Shown here: one piece after another, positions 1 to 12,900 of the stretch
How the letters are laid out: each line of letters opens with the position of its first letter
Position numbering within the stretch: the first letter of the stretch is position 1
Assembly (NCBI GenBank): GCA_903813345.2
Contig: CAIIXF020000007.1
Location: 17,468,714 to 17,511,721 of the forward strand
Direction: 5' to 3'
From: Owenia fusiformis
Taxonomy: Eukaryota > Annelida > Polychaeta > Sabellida > Oweniidae
Length of the DNA: 43,008 bases
Notes under the pieces: model-generated
What the model was told of the DNA's origin: nothing
The model's database searches: none
Seen by the model: only the letters and a program-made list of their open reading frames with translations
Made by a program: the position numbers and the translations under genes

Positions 1-747
1 AGGATGCTAGTAATTTGGTTTTGAAGTTAGGTGTACTTTTTGTGGACACTCTGCATAGAGGTGTTCTCCTTTTTGGAATAGATATATTCTAATAATTCTC
101 TTTACCTCGTGTTTGTATATATTTCACGCCAGGTGATCGAAGAAAATGAACGGAGGTAGATAGTCAATTTTGCTAGAAAATTCAACAAATCTTGAAGATT
201 TGTTTTTTTCAAGAGAAAGTTTAGGAATGTTAAAAATGGGTACATTTAGAGTTATTGGAGATAAAGTCAAGTTACATATCTTATCATATGTCTTTTAGAC
301 ATTAGACATTACCCCTCCGTTCACCCCCTCCTTTGTTCAATTTTATTTATTTTCTTTTATTTTTTATAACGCATATGTCAATGTATTTTACAAAACCAAT
401 GACAACACTTTTGTGATAATAACGTCACTTACAAGTACTTATAACAGGCCGTGTAGACTCCCGTTGTTTAATTTGTACCAAAACATCGGCATTTGCACGT
501 TGGTGACGCTGCGCCTATTATAATTATATTTTATTTTAGAAGCCTATCAGTTAAAAAATCCATGAAGACCTACAATATTTCCCCATGACGTGCGCGTATT
601 CATTTAGCAATTCACTTGTAAATTTTCTCTTGAAAAAGTAAATATGTCAGATTTGTTGAATTTCCTTCTCTCAGCTACTCCCCTCTTCGTTCATTTCTTC
701 CGATCACCGAGCGTGATTTACACTACATTTCTAGAAAGCAATAATAG
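1..747. other. Upstream intron of gene 1
   Basis: The first recognised exon starts mid-codon inside the astacin domain, so this stretch should be intron. I looked for the preceding astacin segment and did not find it. Confidence 0.6.
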
Positions 748-938
748 AGCACGAGATCGGTCACGCCCTTGGTTTGATTCACGAGCAAACAAGGCCGGAC
801 AGGGACTCTTACATCTCTGTGAACTGGGCCAATATAAAACATGATTCTAGAAGACAGTACGATATTGTATCGTTGCAAGATCATCGAACATACAATATAG
901 AATATGACTATGGATCAGTTATGCAGTATGGGAAAGAG
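748..938 (+). CDS. Exon: astacin zinc-binding core
   Basis: The exon begins after ataatag with two bases that complete a split codon and then reads HEIGHALGLIHEQTRPDRD. This matches the astacin signature HExxHxxGxxHE, with three zinc-binding His, the catalytic Glu and the final family Glu. About 50 residues later comes the Met-turn as DYGSVMQYG, with the Tyr that serves as an extra zinc ligand in astacins. The usual His before that Tyr is Gln here. The donor is gag|gtacgt, phase 0. Confidence 0.93.
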
Positions 939-3900
939 GTACGTTGGGGTTGTATTGTTTTTTAAATTTATTTATTTCATTGATATAGTTTAAAATACAA
1001 TTACAAAAGCATCCCTAAATCGCCAGAGGGCATTATATAGGAATGGTGAGAGGCTGGGGGTGGCAGGCAGACAGGGTCCCGGACCGGAGCAGGTGTGACA
1101 GGACAACAGGATATCAGAAAGAGAGACATGAGGGAGGGAATTAGCTATTGTCTATAATTGGGGTTGTATCGGGAACATTGTGACATTAGTATCATTTGAA
1201 ATTCACAATTCACTCATCAATGCATTTCTACTTTGAGACCTTTTTATAAGAACGGAGTATACAGTTCCGGAATATATGTAGAGAAACTAAGAAAACAAGA
1301 TCAGAAAATTGATATTCCAATTTCACTAACTTACAAAGGGCAAATAGTTTTTAACGGTCCAGTTAGAAGCTCACAAATAATTTGGATCTAGAATTAAATG
1401 TTTTGTTGCAGTATTTTAGAATTGGTAAATTGGTAGACACTATGAATGCAAAACATGAAATGTATGACAACGTAATGGGACAAAGGGTTGGACTTTCCTT
1501 TTCTGACATCAAAATATTTAACAGAGAATATTGCAGTGGTGAGTACCAAAGTTATTAAATGAACACTGGCATATTATGTTTAAATTATATTGCTTAATTA
1601 ACAATTTTATACCGAACAGAAGCTTACGAAAAAACTAAACTCGGATTTAAAGCATGGGTAAATACAAAAATAAAAATCACAGTTTCAATACAACTATTAT
1701 TTTTGACACATATTTATTCACAAAATAAATTTATTTACAACACCTTATTGAAACAAATGTTAACATTTATTTTTCACCTTTCAGAACTATTTCTTATATT
1801 AGTATCATAATCACAATTGATATTGAAATCTACTTCTATGAATACGTTCACCATTACAGTGGTATGTTTTTAAAGGTGCGTGTAATGGCTATAGAAATCT
1901 AGAGTGGCCGGATTGTCAACATGGAGGATATAGGGACCCAAATAATTGTGACGTGTGTAAATGCCCGGATGGATGGACTGGATCTATATGCAACATGATT
2001 ACTCCACAGGCACCTGCTGATGGTATGCCAACTTTGAGCTCGTAATGTCCAACTACCGTCATGTTTCATAATCGGAATATATTCACCAACCATTTTATTC
2101 CCTGATTTCAATTTTGTTTATTGGTACATGATTTAAAATATCTGTTTATACAATATTTAGTTGTATGTGGAGGTGAGCTTAATGTGACGACCCTACAAGA
2201 GGAATTAATGACTCCTTCATATGCTCTTGGATACAACAATGCTACCTCGTGTACGTGGCTGCTAACGGTATGTGTAAGACATGTTTTATGAGATTTATAG
2301 CCGAGTCAGATTCCTTTTTATTCAAATTGATGCTAATGATAATACAAATTCACCTCATTTTCACGTTCTCAGATTGTTTCCCAGTCGCAAAATGTCGAAC
2401 TTTGATGACGCAATCGGTGGACTTTTGAAAGCCATCTGTATATAAGTCAGTGGGTAATGGTGTGCATTCTGAAATCTTAATAGCGGACTATCTATCATAG
2501 CTATATATCGCGTTTTCTGTTATAGGCGGACAAAGGTTCTCATGTTATAGCCTCATTTGTGGGAAACTTTGGAACTTACTGCATATATGACTATTGTATT
2601 ACCGATTGGGTTGAGGTCAGATACAACGACTTACACCACACTGGCCCAAGGTACATCAAGGTTGTGCTCCTGAGTGAACCTGTTAACATCCCTTGCTATT
2701 ACGAATCTTTATCTCATAAAATTTGGTTACTGTGTTCTTTTGATTTAAAAAAATTGATTGCTATAAAAAACTAGCTTTGTAACGACGACTTTCCTCATTT
2801 ACTAAGATGCTATTAGCTTTGTACCAGTTCTCATAAATTATCTGTGTTTTGGTAAAATATGAAATTGTTCCTTATATTTTCCGTTAATCAACGCTGTTAA
2901 TATGGTTGCATTATTGGATTGTTCTTTTTACATTTTAGATTCTGCTGTGGAACGAAACCAAATGAATTATTTGTTTCTAGAGGAAATCAGATGATGATTC
3001 TATTCCGTTCAAATATAAGATGGTTAGATCCAGGCTCGACACACAATCCTAACGATGGATTTAAACTACAATTCTCTTCAACACCGAGTAAGTAAACTTT
3101 CGACAGTAAAGCTATGCATTTGTCAGCATACTGTCAGTAGGAGGACACATTGCCTTAACCCATCAGTTTTATGACGTGCACATCCGCGTGGGACTATATC
3201 TTTACAGCGGGGATTTCAAGTTTTTGTCAGTGCAGACATAGAAAGTTGCGGTTCTCATACGCGCGCGTTTTTTAATATTTTCATTTGAAACTTGCAGGAA
3301 CGGTGCTTTGAATCTAGCTCTCTACTCTTTGAAAACGCCATGTATAATCAATACAGTTGAACCATTTATTTTTTGTCGTGAAAATATTATTTTTTTAGTT
3401 TATTTTTATTTTACAACTTTTTGGGAAAAAATGTAACAAATTCTTATTTCTCGTCATATTTATCCGATATTTTGTCATCATGAAATTCGAGATTCTTTTT
3501 AATGATGGTGCAAATTTCATAACAATTGATGAATTTTTATTATCAGTGTTATGTTTTCCAAAAACGATGTACCACTGTGCATGTTTCTTTAATTGACGGC
3601 ACATTTGCCTTTAATTGGGCGAACGTACAGGTCCCGACGCAATAAGCTTTATTTGATTTAATACACTCAAAAAATAAAGTTTGCTATCAAATCGGAATGT
3701 TCATAAAACATAAACCTTGCCTTTGTTTTCCCAATTCTAAAAGCAGGCCAAATAAACTATGATAATCGTTTGACTCTCGAGACTACAGAACTTGAACTTG
3801 AACATACTAAAATCGAAGTTACCTATAGTTACGCTTGTAAAGTTAATTACATGTTTAACGGCCTGCTGAGTGAATGTATCTTATCAAATTTGTGACATAC

Positions 3901-6900
3901 CCATAAGATCGTAGATCACAATTCTAAGTTTAAAATGTAATTTGGATTCGTAAGAAGTATTTCTGTTTTAAACTTACCTTTGCTGTCTGAAAAAGATCAA
4001 TATTCATAGACGGGGATGTTGAAACCTATATTTCCTTTGAATGACCTGCATTTGTACTACGAAATGATCCTGTGGAGAAAAGTTGATGAATTCCAAACAG
4101 CTAGTTCTAGCAAATCTACTAGTATAAGCTTACTTTCTAAAAGTATTTCAATGTTAAAAATATCTATTCAAGTGTTTCATTTTTAAAATGATCTTGGCTT
4201 CCCTTAACTTAAATGTGTGACTAATGAAGAATGCGTTTTACCACATCAAACTTAAGACGTGAACTTGACAATTACTCGATATATGTTATAACGCGATTTT
4301 CTTTCATTTTCTACAAAAATGGTATGTTTTCGAACGGTCACTTATGTTAATCTATGACCGTGGTATGATTGAAAATGAAAGAACTGAACCAAGTATTGTC
4401 GACTTGTTTGAATTATAAGATTTATTTTGATTGATTTAATCTCTTCTTGAATTTTAAAACTTTTGTCCGAATTACATCTGCTATGGAATTAAAGTTCAAA
4501 TATACCTCATAATTGCTTATTGAATTGACCTAGCAATTAATATGAAAATAATTCTTTACATAGGTTATATATCATAGATCATAGATATGTAAAAGATAAA
4601 AATGTGTTTTGAAAGATGAATTGATAACAAACGTTTTCGCACACGTGCCATTTCCACTTTCAGCCCATTTAAAGCACGAAATCCCGTATGACGTAATATA
4701 ACCAACATGCGCAGATAATTGATATTTTTTATTTTAATTCAACTCACATTGACCGTTCAGTTATGAACTTGTTTAAAGTTCTCATGTTAAAATAAATAAA
4801 TATGTGGAAAGGCAATGGTTTAATTAAAGCTTATGAAAATGTCAAAATCATAATTCAGTTTTTAAAATATTTTGACATGCATTCACGCACATGTGACATT
4901 ATTTCTTTTTGTGCGATTCAAACATAAAGATCTCATTACAGTTGTACATAAGAACCAATCTTAGCCATGCCTTTCTAATAGAAGGAACTAAATTTGAATC
5001 AAAAAATAATTCTATGTAAAGATGATTCCCCATAGGTATAATAAATGTCAAAAATGTCAAAAAAATGTATCAAAAATAAAAACTCACACGCTTTTAAGCA
5101 CGCATGACCTTTTCCAGTTTTGCTCATTTAATTTACCTTGAAAACCAAGGAGACCGAACGCAATTTCTAAATACAACCTTGATACGTGTACCAGGTCTAT
5201 AATTGCATTTTCTCATGGAAGGAACCAAGCAAAAATTATAAAAATAATTCTGCGTAGAGGTGATGCTTCACAAATAATATTAATGTCAAAAAATTAATTA
5301 ATTTCTTCAAAATTAAATACTGACACGTATTTACGCACACATGACCTTTTCCAGTTTTGCATATTTCATTTACCTTGAAAACCAATGAGACTGGACGCAA
5401 TTGCCAAATACTTCTTTGATACGCGTGTCAGGTCTATAATTGCATTTTCTCATGGAAGGAATCAAGCAAAAATTATAAAAATAATTCTATGTTAAGGTGA
5501 TGCTTCGCAAATAATATTAATGTCAAAAAATTAATTCATTTCTTCAAAATTAAATACTGACACGCATTTACGCACACATGACCTTTTCCAGTTTTGCTTA
5601 TTTCATTTACCTTGAAAACCAATGAGACTGGACGCAATTGCCAAATACCTCTTTGATACGCGTGCCAGGTCTATAATTGCATTTTCTCATGGAAGGAATC
5701 AAGCAAAGATTATAAAAATAATTCAATGTTAAGGTGATGCTTCACAAATAATATTAATGTCAAAACTTTAATTCATTTCTTCAAATCCAAATACTGACAC
5801 GCTTTTGCTTTTAGGCACACATAACCTCTTTCGTTCATTTTATCTATCTTTAAAATCAGTGAGCCTGAACTCATTGCTAAATACTTTTTGATACGAGTCA
5901 GCTCAAGGTCTAAAATTGCATTTCATCATGGAACAAATCGAGCAATCATTATGAAAATAATTCTGTGTAAAGGTGATGTTCCAAAGACAATATATATGTC
6001 AATTTGATAATTCAGTTACTCAAAATGAAATATCCACATGATTTTACGCACACATGATAATTTCCTGAATGACGCTACTTTTTGGATTCAACCATGCATG
6101 TAACGTCGTAAAATACACATTTCTACCCACATTATGCCCAGCCGTTTTCGTAGAAAATGTAACAAATGAAGGCATTTTATCGGAAATGATTGATATTTGG
6201 TACTTATAAAATATCGTATTTACTTTAACTTTTAAGCGATTCAGACAATTAAAAAAATTATGTTTAATCAATGTTAATTTCGCACGAATATAGGGTACAA
6301 AATGAATGAAAGTCTCACGTGTTTGATTGCATTTTACTCCCATTTATGTGCATTTTTCTAACATTAAAATGAGATAGTTGGAAAGAAGAGATCAGTAGAA
6401 TTCTATCCGTCACTTTCATTTTCAAATGTTTAAATGTTTCCCGTTTCATTGAACCTCATAAAGATGGTAGCCAACGGACCAGAAACAAGTAGTGCGATGA
6501 CGTCATATATCGCTACACCACTTTGATATAAAGTTTGGTAAACAACAATGGGTTTTTTCAATGTGTCGTCCTACTGTGTAGGGTTTCAAATACAACCTAG
6601 AATTTATAAAAATCAAGGACAAAAATCTAAATTACTATCGTTGACTTAGTGACACAGAAATAAAATATTTTAAAGTGTGCGCCTGACCCGGCTACGTATA
6701 GCACAGAGTTTATACTGGCGGATTAGACTAGTTCATTTTTTATATGTGTGTGAAAGCTTTCTCTTATTTGCGTTTTTTTTTCGTTTAGTACGGTTTTGTT
6801 ATAATTGCCGAGGTCATATAACCGGGATAAAACAATGATTATCGTTGACTGCCCACACACAAAACATACGTTGAGTGTTATTACAAACAACAGGCTTTAG

Positions 6901-9900
6901 AATACAAAGCGTAGTGTGATAATAAGCTGTACACTACCACTGCTGCATGTACATATTACTAATTTACTAGGGCTCCCAAAGAGTGGATAGGGAGGTTGTG
7001 TTTGTCACTTTTAAATTTTACATTTCAAAATTGTCATTTTACATGTTATAATTTGTTGGTTTCATTCGTTTAGCCAATCAAAACATTGTAAAACAATAAA
7101 TTGTCTGTTACGTACAATCAATTTTGTTCAGTTTTGATTAGTTGTCAGAATAAAGTTACGTTCATGTGAATCCATGTATCAAAACAAAAATCCTATTTTC
7201 ACTTCAAAATACTTCAGTGAGATGAAGGCTCGGAATTGTCACATGCAATAACTTATTGTCGTATTCGTTATTTTATCTTCTCGATAGTATCATTTAGTCG
7301 CACATTTGATGCCAGGTCACCTTGTCGCGTACCTCTTGGGGAACCCCACATTTATGTGTGTACTCATGGAAGTAAATTCCCCGGTGTAGCCGAGAGCCAC
7401 AAACTTTTCAACAGGTTCGAAATGACCAATTTCTCTCATATATACTCTAAATATTTTATTATTTAGCACCTACAAAGTATTGCTAATAAACATATGTAAT
7501 TTCAATAAGGAAACTTATCTGGCTACATATAAATTCAATATCAACACTAGCTGTTCTCTCAACACGTCCTGGCTTACCTTGTGGTGACAAACCCTGGATT
7601 TTCGCTATTTATAGTTTATCAACACCTGGACGCATGCGCATTTTATAGTTTATCGGGCACTTTAAACTTAAAACTTATTAATGCTTTATTAAAGCCAGAC
7701 CATTTGTATGTTAGAATTTTATAGATAGCTCAGTCCACATTTTATCTAAAAGAACATATTTTCTGACATAAATAGACCAGAAATGGTAAATCATGTTCAA
7801 TTCTGCCATGCTACGAAGCTACAAAGTCGTATCATTTTACAGAGCATTAGTAGAATATCGCTAATATCTGAATATGCATTGAATGGACGCTTTAATTTCT
7901 TATTATTCTCAAGGGGTTGGTCGGCGTCCCTGCGGAACTCTAAAATTGTCTGGTTTGTCGCAATCCCGAAAGCAACAATGGCGAACAGGAATGTTTAAAC
8001 TGCAGTCGATGCCATGGAACTCAAGACCAGTTTACAAACACCTAGTTGAGCCAGTGTTCATGTTTCATGACAGTGGGTATTGGCTCATAGGATCAACTAT
8101 TGGGGAAACTCAATCGGGGATGCGAGTGTTCAGTTCAGCATTGCAACCACAAGACGTAACAGAGGTCTGGCAATCTTTTAATGGTACAACGTGGGTAGCT
8201 GAGTCGAGTCTTGTTACCTCATGCTCTTCTTTATGTGACACTATTTGGTTGAGTGGCGTTTCAAGAAGAGGTCCACATAGTTATATATTAGGAGCTTACA
8301 CATTTGTAGCCAATGATCAAAACGGTGCACCGATCTACAAAAAAGTTACAAAACATTTGGAAGTCACAATAAGCATGTCTGGTGGCAATAAATGGAGTAT
8401 TGTATCCGAGTTTGAAACTATAACGACATCATTTACAACAAAGATAACGAATCCAGTAGAAATATCAAACACATGGACCGTGGCATCTGGTTCAATAGTT
8501 TTTGAGTGTTACTTTGGTAAGTATGAAAGGAATTGAAAAAAGATTCTAGAGGAAAAATATGGACCTTTATATCACATGTACAATAGCATCAAGATTCTTG
8601 TTTACAAAATATTGAAAATATTGTCTAGTATCCAGTCGCTAGCTAGTATAATTGTGACACCAACTATCATTCATAATGTGTTTGATCAGGCAAAACAAAT
8701 AAGTACTCAGGTGCCACTTTTTCAATACACCATTTGAAGGGAGAGAGTCTGCTTTAAGGTATTTGACCTGCTTTTGGAGGTTTTCTGGTAACAAACTCGA
8801 AAAATAAGCTCTTTCATCTCCAAGGTGTAAAACTATGAAATGATCATAATAGCTGAATAGTGTCCTAAAAACATGCTAGTGAATAGTTGAATATTTGAAC
8901 TCAATGGTTATGTTAACAGAGTATCTTTGAAGCGATCACAAAATATGTGAAAATAATGCCTTTCTTTTTAACATCATCTTCGTTCATCTTTCGTTTACAA
9001 AATGAGAATGCATTTCAATACTGTAACTTACACATTTGTGTCTCTCGCCATGACCAATTGTGTAACTATTATTCTCTACATAGTTGAGGATGGGAGGGTG
9101 GTTTTATGTGAAAATATATGTTTTACCAAATGTCTTTCTGACATGTTACACTTAAAGTCCCCGTCTAAAGTTTGAAAATATTGTTTTATCATTCATTTAC
9201 TATTTGTCAGGACTTAAAAAGTGGTTTTAGAGATTTTTGAACAAAAAAAAAATTTTGAAAAAAAAGTTGTGAGCATTTCATTTCTCAAATATTCAAATTT
9301 CCCGCCATTTTTCAAAAAAAGTTGAAATTTCTTAATCATCAAATATTTCTTAATGCATTTCAAAAAAGATTATCTTTTGAACACCAATCCAAAGGTTGAA
9401 CAAAGGACACACTATTTCAATAATAAAATGCCATATTTAATGGGCCACTTCAATGTTGTAACATATCAAAAATATTTTGAAACATTAGTGATGTCACTAA
9501 GGTACCAAAAACTTTTTGAAAAAAATTGAAATTTTTTTTTCGATGTCAATCTTTTCTAAATATGTTAGACTTTTATAAAAAACAATGTTGATTGTCTAAC
9601 CAGGTTAAAAGGAAGAATAAATTATGTTTTAGATATCATTGTACCATTGGTTTCTATGAGAACTCAAATTTTGAAATGCATTTTTCTCAGAACCATTTTC
9701 ATGCACTAATAAGTTCATTTCTCGCTTATTTATGAACCGATTTTCTTAATTTTTTCGGCAAAAAACATGGGAGGATGAATACTATGCATTGGTATGAATT
9801 GTGGCTAATTAGAAGATATGAGTGACCTCTAAAAGTTGGTTTTAAATAAATTCACAAATTTTGGAACAAAAAGTCTATCAAAAACCACTTTTTGAAATTT

Positions 9901-12900
9901 AAAAAAAAAGTTTCACATATCACACTTTGATAACATTGGGTAAGACTACAATATAAGCCAAAGTGGTTTAAACTTTATATGGGGCCTTTAAGAAAGTATT
10001 CACTGGGATCGCTCCTTATTTCATATTGTGCACGCCCGTGTAAAAATGATTCATTTCTTAATTTCACCTCACCTCAAAAAGCAGGGCAGATCCTTAAAGC
10101 TGACACTCTCGCCTCCCAATGGTGTATTGGAACCTTGAGACAAATAGAGACATTTATTTTTCATTAAGAATTTCACTTTGCACAGCTAAAGCCATTTTGT
10201 AATGAAAGTATGTGTTGTAATTATCTTTATATTCAATAGGCCCTGGAGACACATGTCGTGACGTGAGATTAACTGGTGGTATTGACCAAAAAACAAGACA
10301 GGGGATTTATTCATTATATGGTCCCTTGTACAATGGAAGACCTGTCTACATTCATGAGAGTGGTATTGGATACCTGTTCCATGTGGTCATTGATCAGGCG
10401 ACACGGTTATGGTACAATGCAGATACTATTGGTGTGATCGAGTCAGGGTTTCTTGAAAATGGTAGATTACGTGTCCAGGACACTGCTATGACAGCTGATG
10501 GTATAACGGGCGAATGGGAAGCATATTCATACTCAGTTCTAGACTGGACTATCCAACCATATATGACAACAACATGTGTCATGAGTATGTAAATTATGAA
10601 TTAAAATCATTTTGGCCTTTATTCTACGACCATATAAGTATAAACATTTATATTTCACCTTAGTGGTATCCGAAAGATAGAACAGACTTACCGGACACCT
10701 TACTGGTATTTTTTGAAATGTAACATGACTTCATTGTCCTCTAAATTTTGAATTGTATTTAAGGTTCCTGCAATGAATATATAAAGCTAGTTTGGACTGA
10801 GTGTCAGCATGGAGGATATAGGGACCCCAGTAATTGTGACGTATGTAAATGCCCGGATGGATGGACCGGAGCTACATGCAATATAATTAGCTCACCTGCT
10901 GATGGTATGCAACTTTGATCTCATTAGGTTATATCATGTCTTCTTCTTGTGATCTAATTGAGTAAAAAGGAAAAAGCATTCTAAAATCTCAGCTGATATT
11001 TTAAACATCGGCAGTGGCAAACACCAACGAACACTAAATTCATGAAACATGTCACAATGTAATATTTACCATCTACTTTAACCTTGATTATTTGGCAGAT
11101 AAAATACAAACACTAGAGATATATCAGAATTTCAAATGATTTAAGCAGTTTGGTGTCTAATTGGGACTTTTAAAGGCATGAATCATAAAGCTAATTTTAC
11201 AATATTTGAGATCTAATATAGTATTATGTAACCATACTTCAAAGAAATCCCTAAGTAATAGCAAATTCTTGCTCTAGGCAGCCATTTTGAATTTTCCGAG
11301 GAACAAATCAGAAAAACAACACCATAATTGCGATCAACTCTAAAACTCCTTCAATTTGAGTATAACATAGCCATGTTTTAAGAGATCTGAAAATTAGTCC
11401 CACATAAGCCGGCCATTTCAGAAATCAATAAACGATACAATCTACTCTGATCTCTGTTGCCCTTAGCCTTTCACACAAAAGTAACACAATTTTTAAAGCG
11501 GCAGCCATCTTGATTTTTTTGCGTAAAACTATTCACAATTATACATATTTCCCCCATATATGAAAAAATTGATCGACATTATTTGCGTTATGCTCCGGAC
11601 AGACTTCGTTCGTTAGGATCATATGTTGATGTTGTAAATAATATGCATAAAATGCATACTGTAATATGAAATGCGTCATCATTTGTGTTCTATTTTGTAA
11701 TGTGATATATCATAATTTGGAATATATTAAGAATGTTACGTTTGTTAATAGGGGTATGCGGAGGCGAGCTGAATGTGACTACACAAATAGAAACACTAAT
11801 GACACCCTCATACAATCTTGGATACACCAATGCTACATCGTGTACATGGCTCTTAACAGTAAGTACAAGAATGATCAGAATGAACGTGTATCTCATAAAA
11901 TCCTATGATCATATTATAGATAGCAACATTTGCTTTAACATCATACGAACTCATCATCTAAGAGGGACATTTGCGAAAAGAGCAGCATGTCACTGTTTGG
12001 TTGCACACGTTAATTTATACTTATTAGTACTCATCAATAGAAATAACAATAACAAAGCTAAAATGCAACAATTTCTTTTTCACAGCTGATTATTGTCGCG
12101 CTGTTGCAGGTAATTGAAGGCTTAAACAGCCCTTGTTCTTGCTCCCATTATTTGTAGAGGGACAGCATTGATCTTTATCACCACAAATACGATCTCGAAA
12201 GTTTCCCTTGTACAGGCATATTTCACAAACACCTTTTTTCTTAAAGCCGTGGCAGTTTGTATTTGACTTACTACTTGACAGTAATATGTCTTATGATCCT
12301 TCTACTATTCGTTTTTGATTTTCTATCTGGAAATAAATTCAGAATATGCAATATATGAATATGAACCCCCTATCCAAAATCTCCCTCTGACATACTAAAT
12401 GAAGCGTCAAGTTGGTATTTTTATTTGAAACTTGACTTATTTGTTTAGTCATCCCATTTCAAGAACAATTGCAAAAGTAATCCCTATCTATCTGTATCAA
12501 ATATATTAAAAAAACTGCATTATTAAAAAAGTTATTGCCAAATTTTGCTCACCATATATTACACGCTCAATATTGTATATTTTACATCTTTTGTATTTTC
12601 TGGTGTTAATAGGCGAATAAAGGTTCCCAGATAACAGCCTCATTTATTGGAGACTTTAGTATTAACTGTATATCCAATGAGACGGAAAATTTAGATTGTG
12701 CTTCTGACTGGGTCGAAGTCAGATACTATGATTTACAGCATACAGGACCAAGGTAGGTATTTTACTACTATTATCCTATATCCCATCCCAATCACTACAA
12801 ATATTGAGGTATTCTATCTTCATATACTTTTGGAAAACCTTTAGTCAAAGGGTTTTAAAAACAAGAATTTGAAAAAATGTTTCATTTACGAGGTGTTCCG

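Noticed and set aside
644-747. Open frame extending left of the astacin exon
   Set aside because: It is in a different frame from HEIGHALGLIHE and has no astacin pattern; the acceptor at 747 explains the exon start.
4600-6345. Regular repeats considered as a CRISPR array
   Set aside because: 237-bp contiguous units without spacers, in an animal intron.
7236-7466. 76-codon frame, also at 18278-18508
   Set aside because: It is identical in the two element copies because the DNA is a repeat; no transposase motif and no start context.
11690-12089. Extended frames through the CUB 2 first exon and its intron
   Set aside because: A good donor at 11859 and the CUB pattern place the exon end at 11858; the rest is intron.
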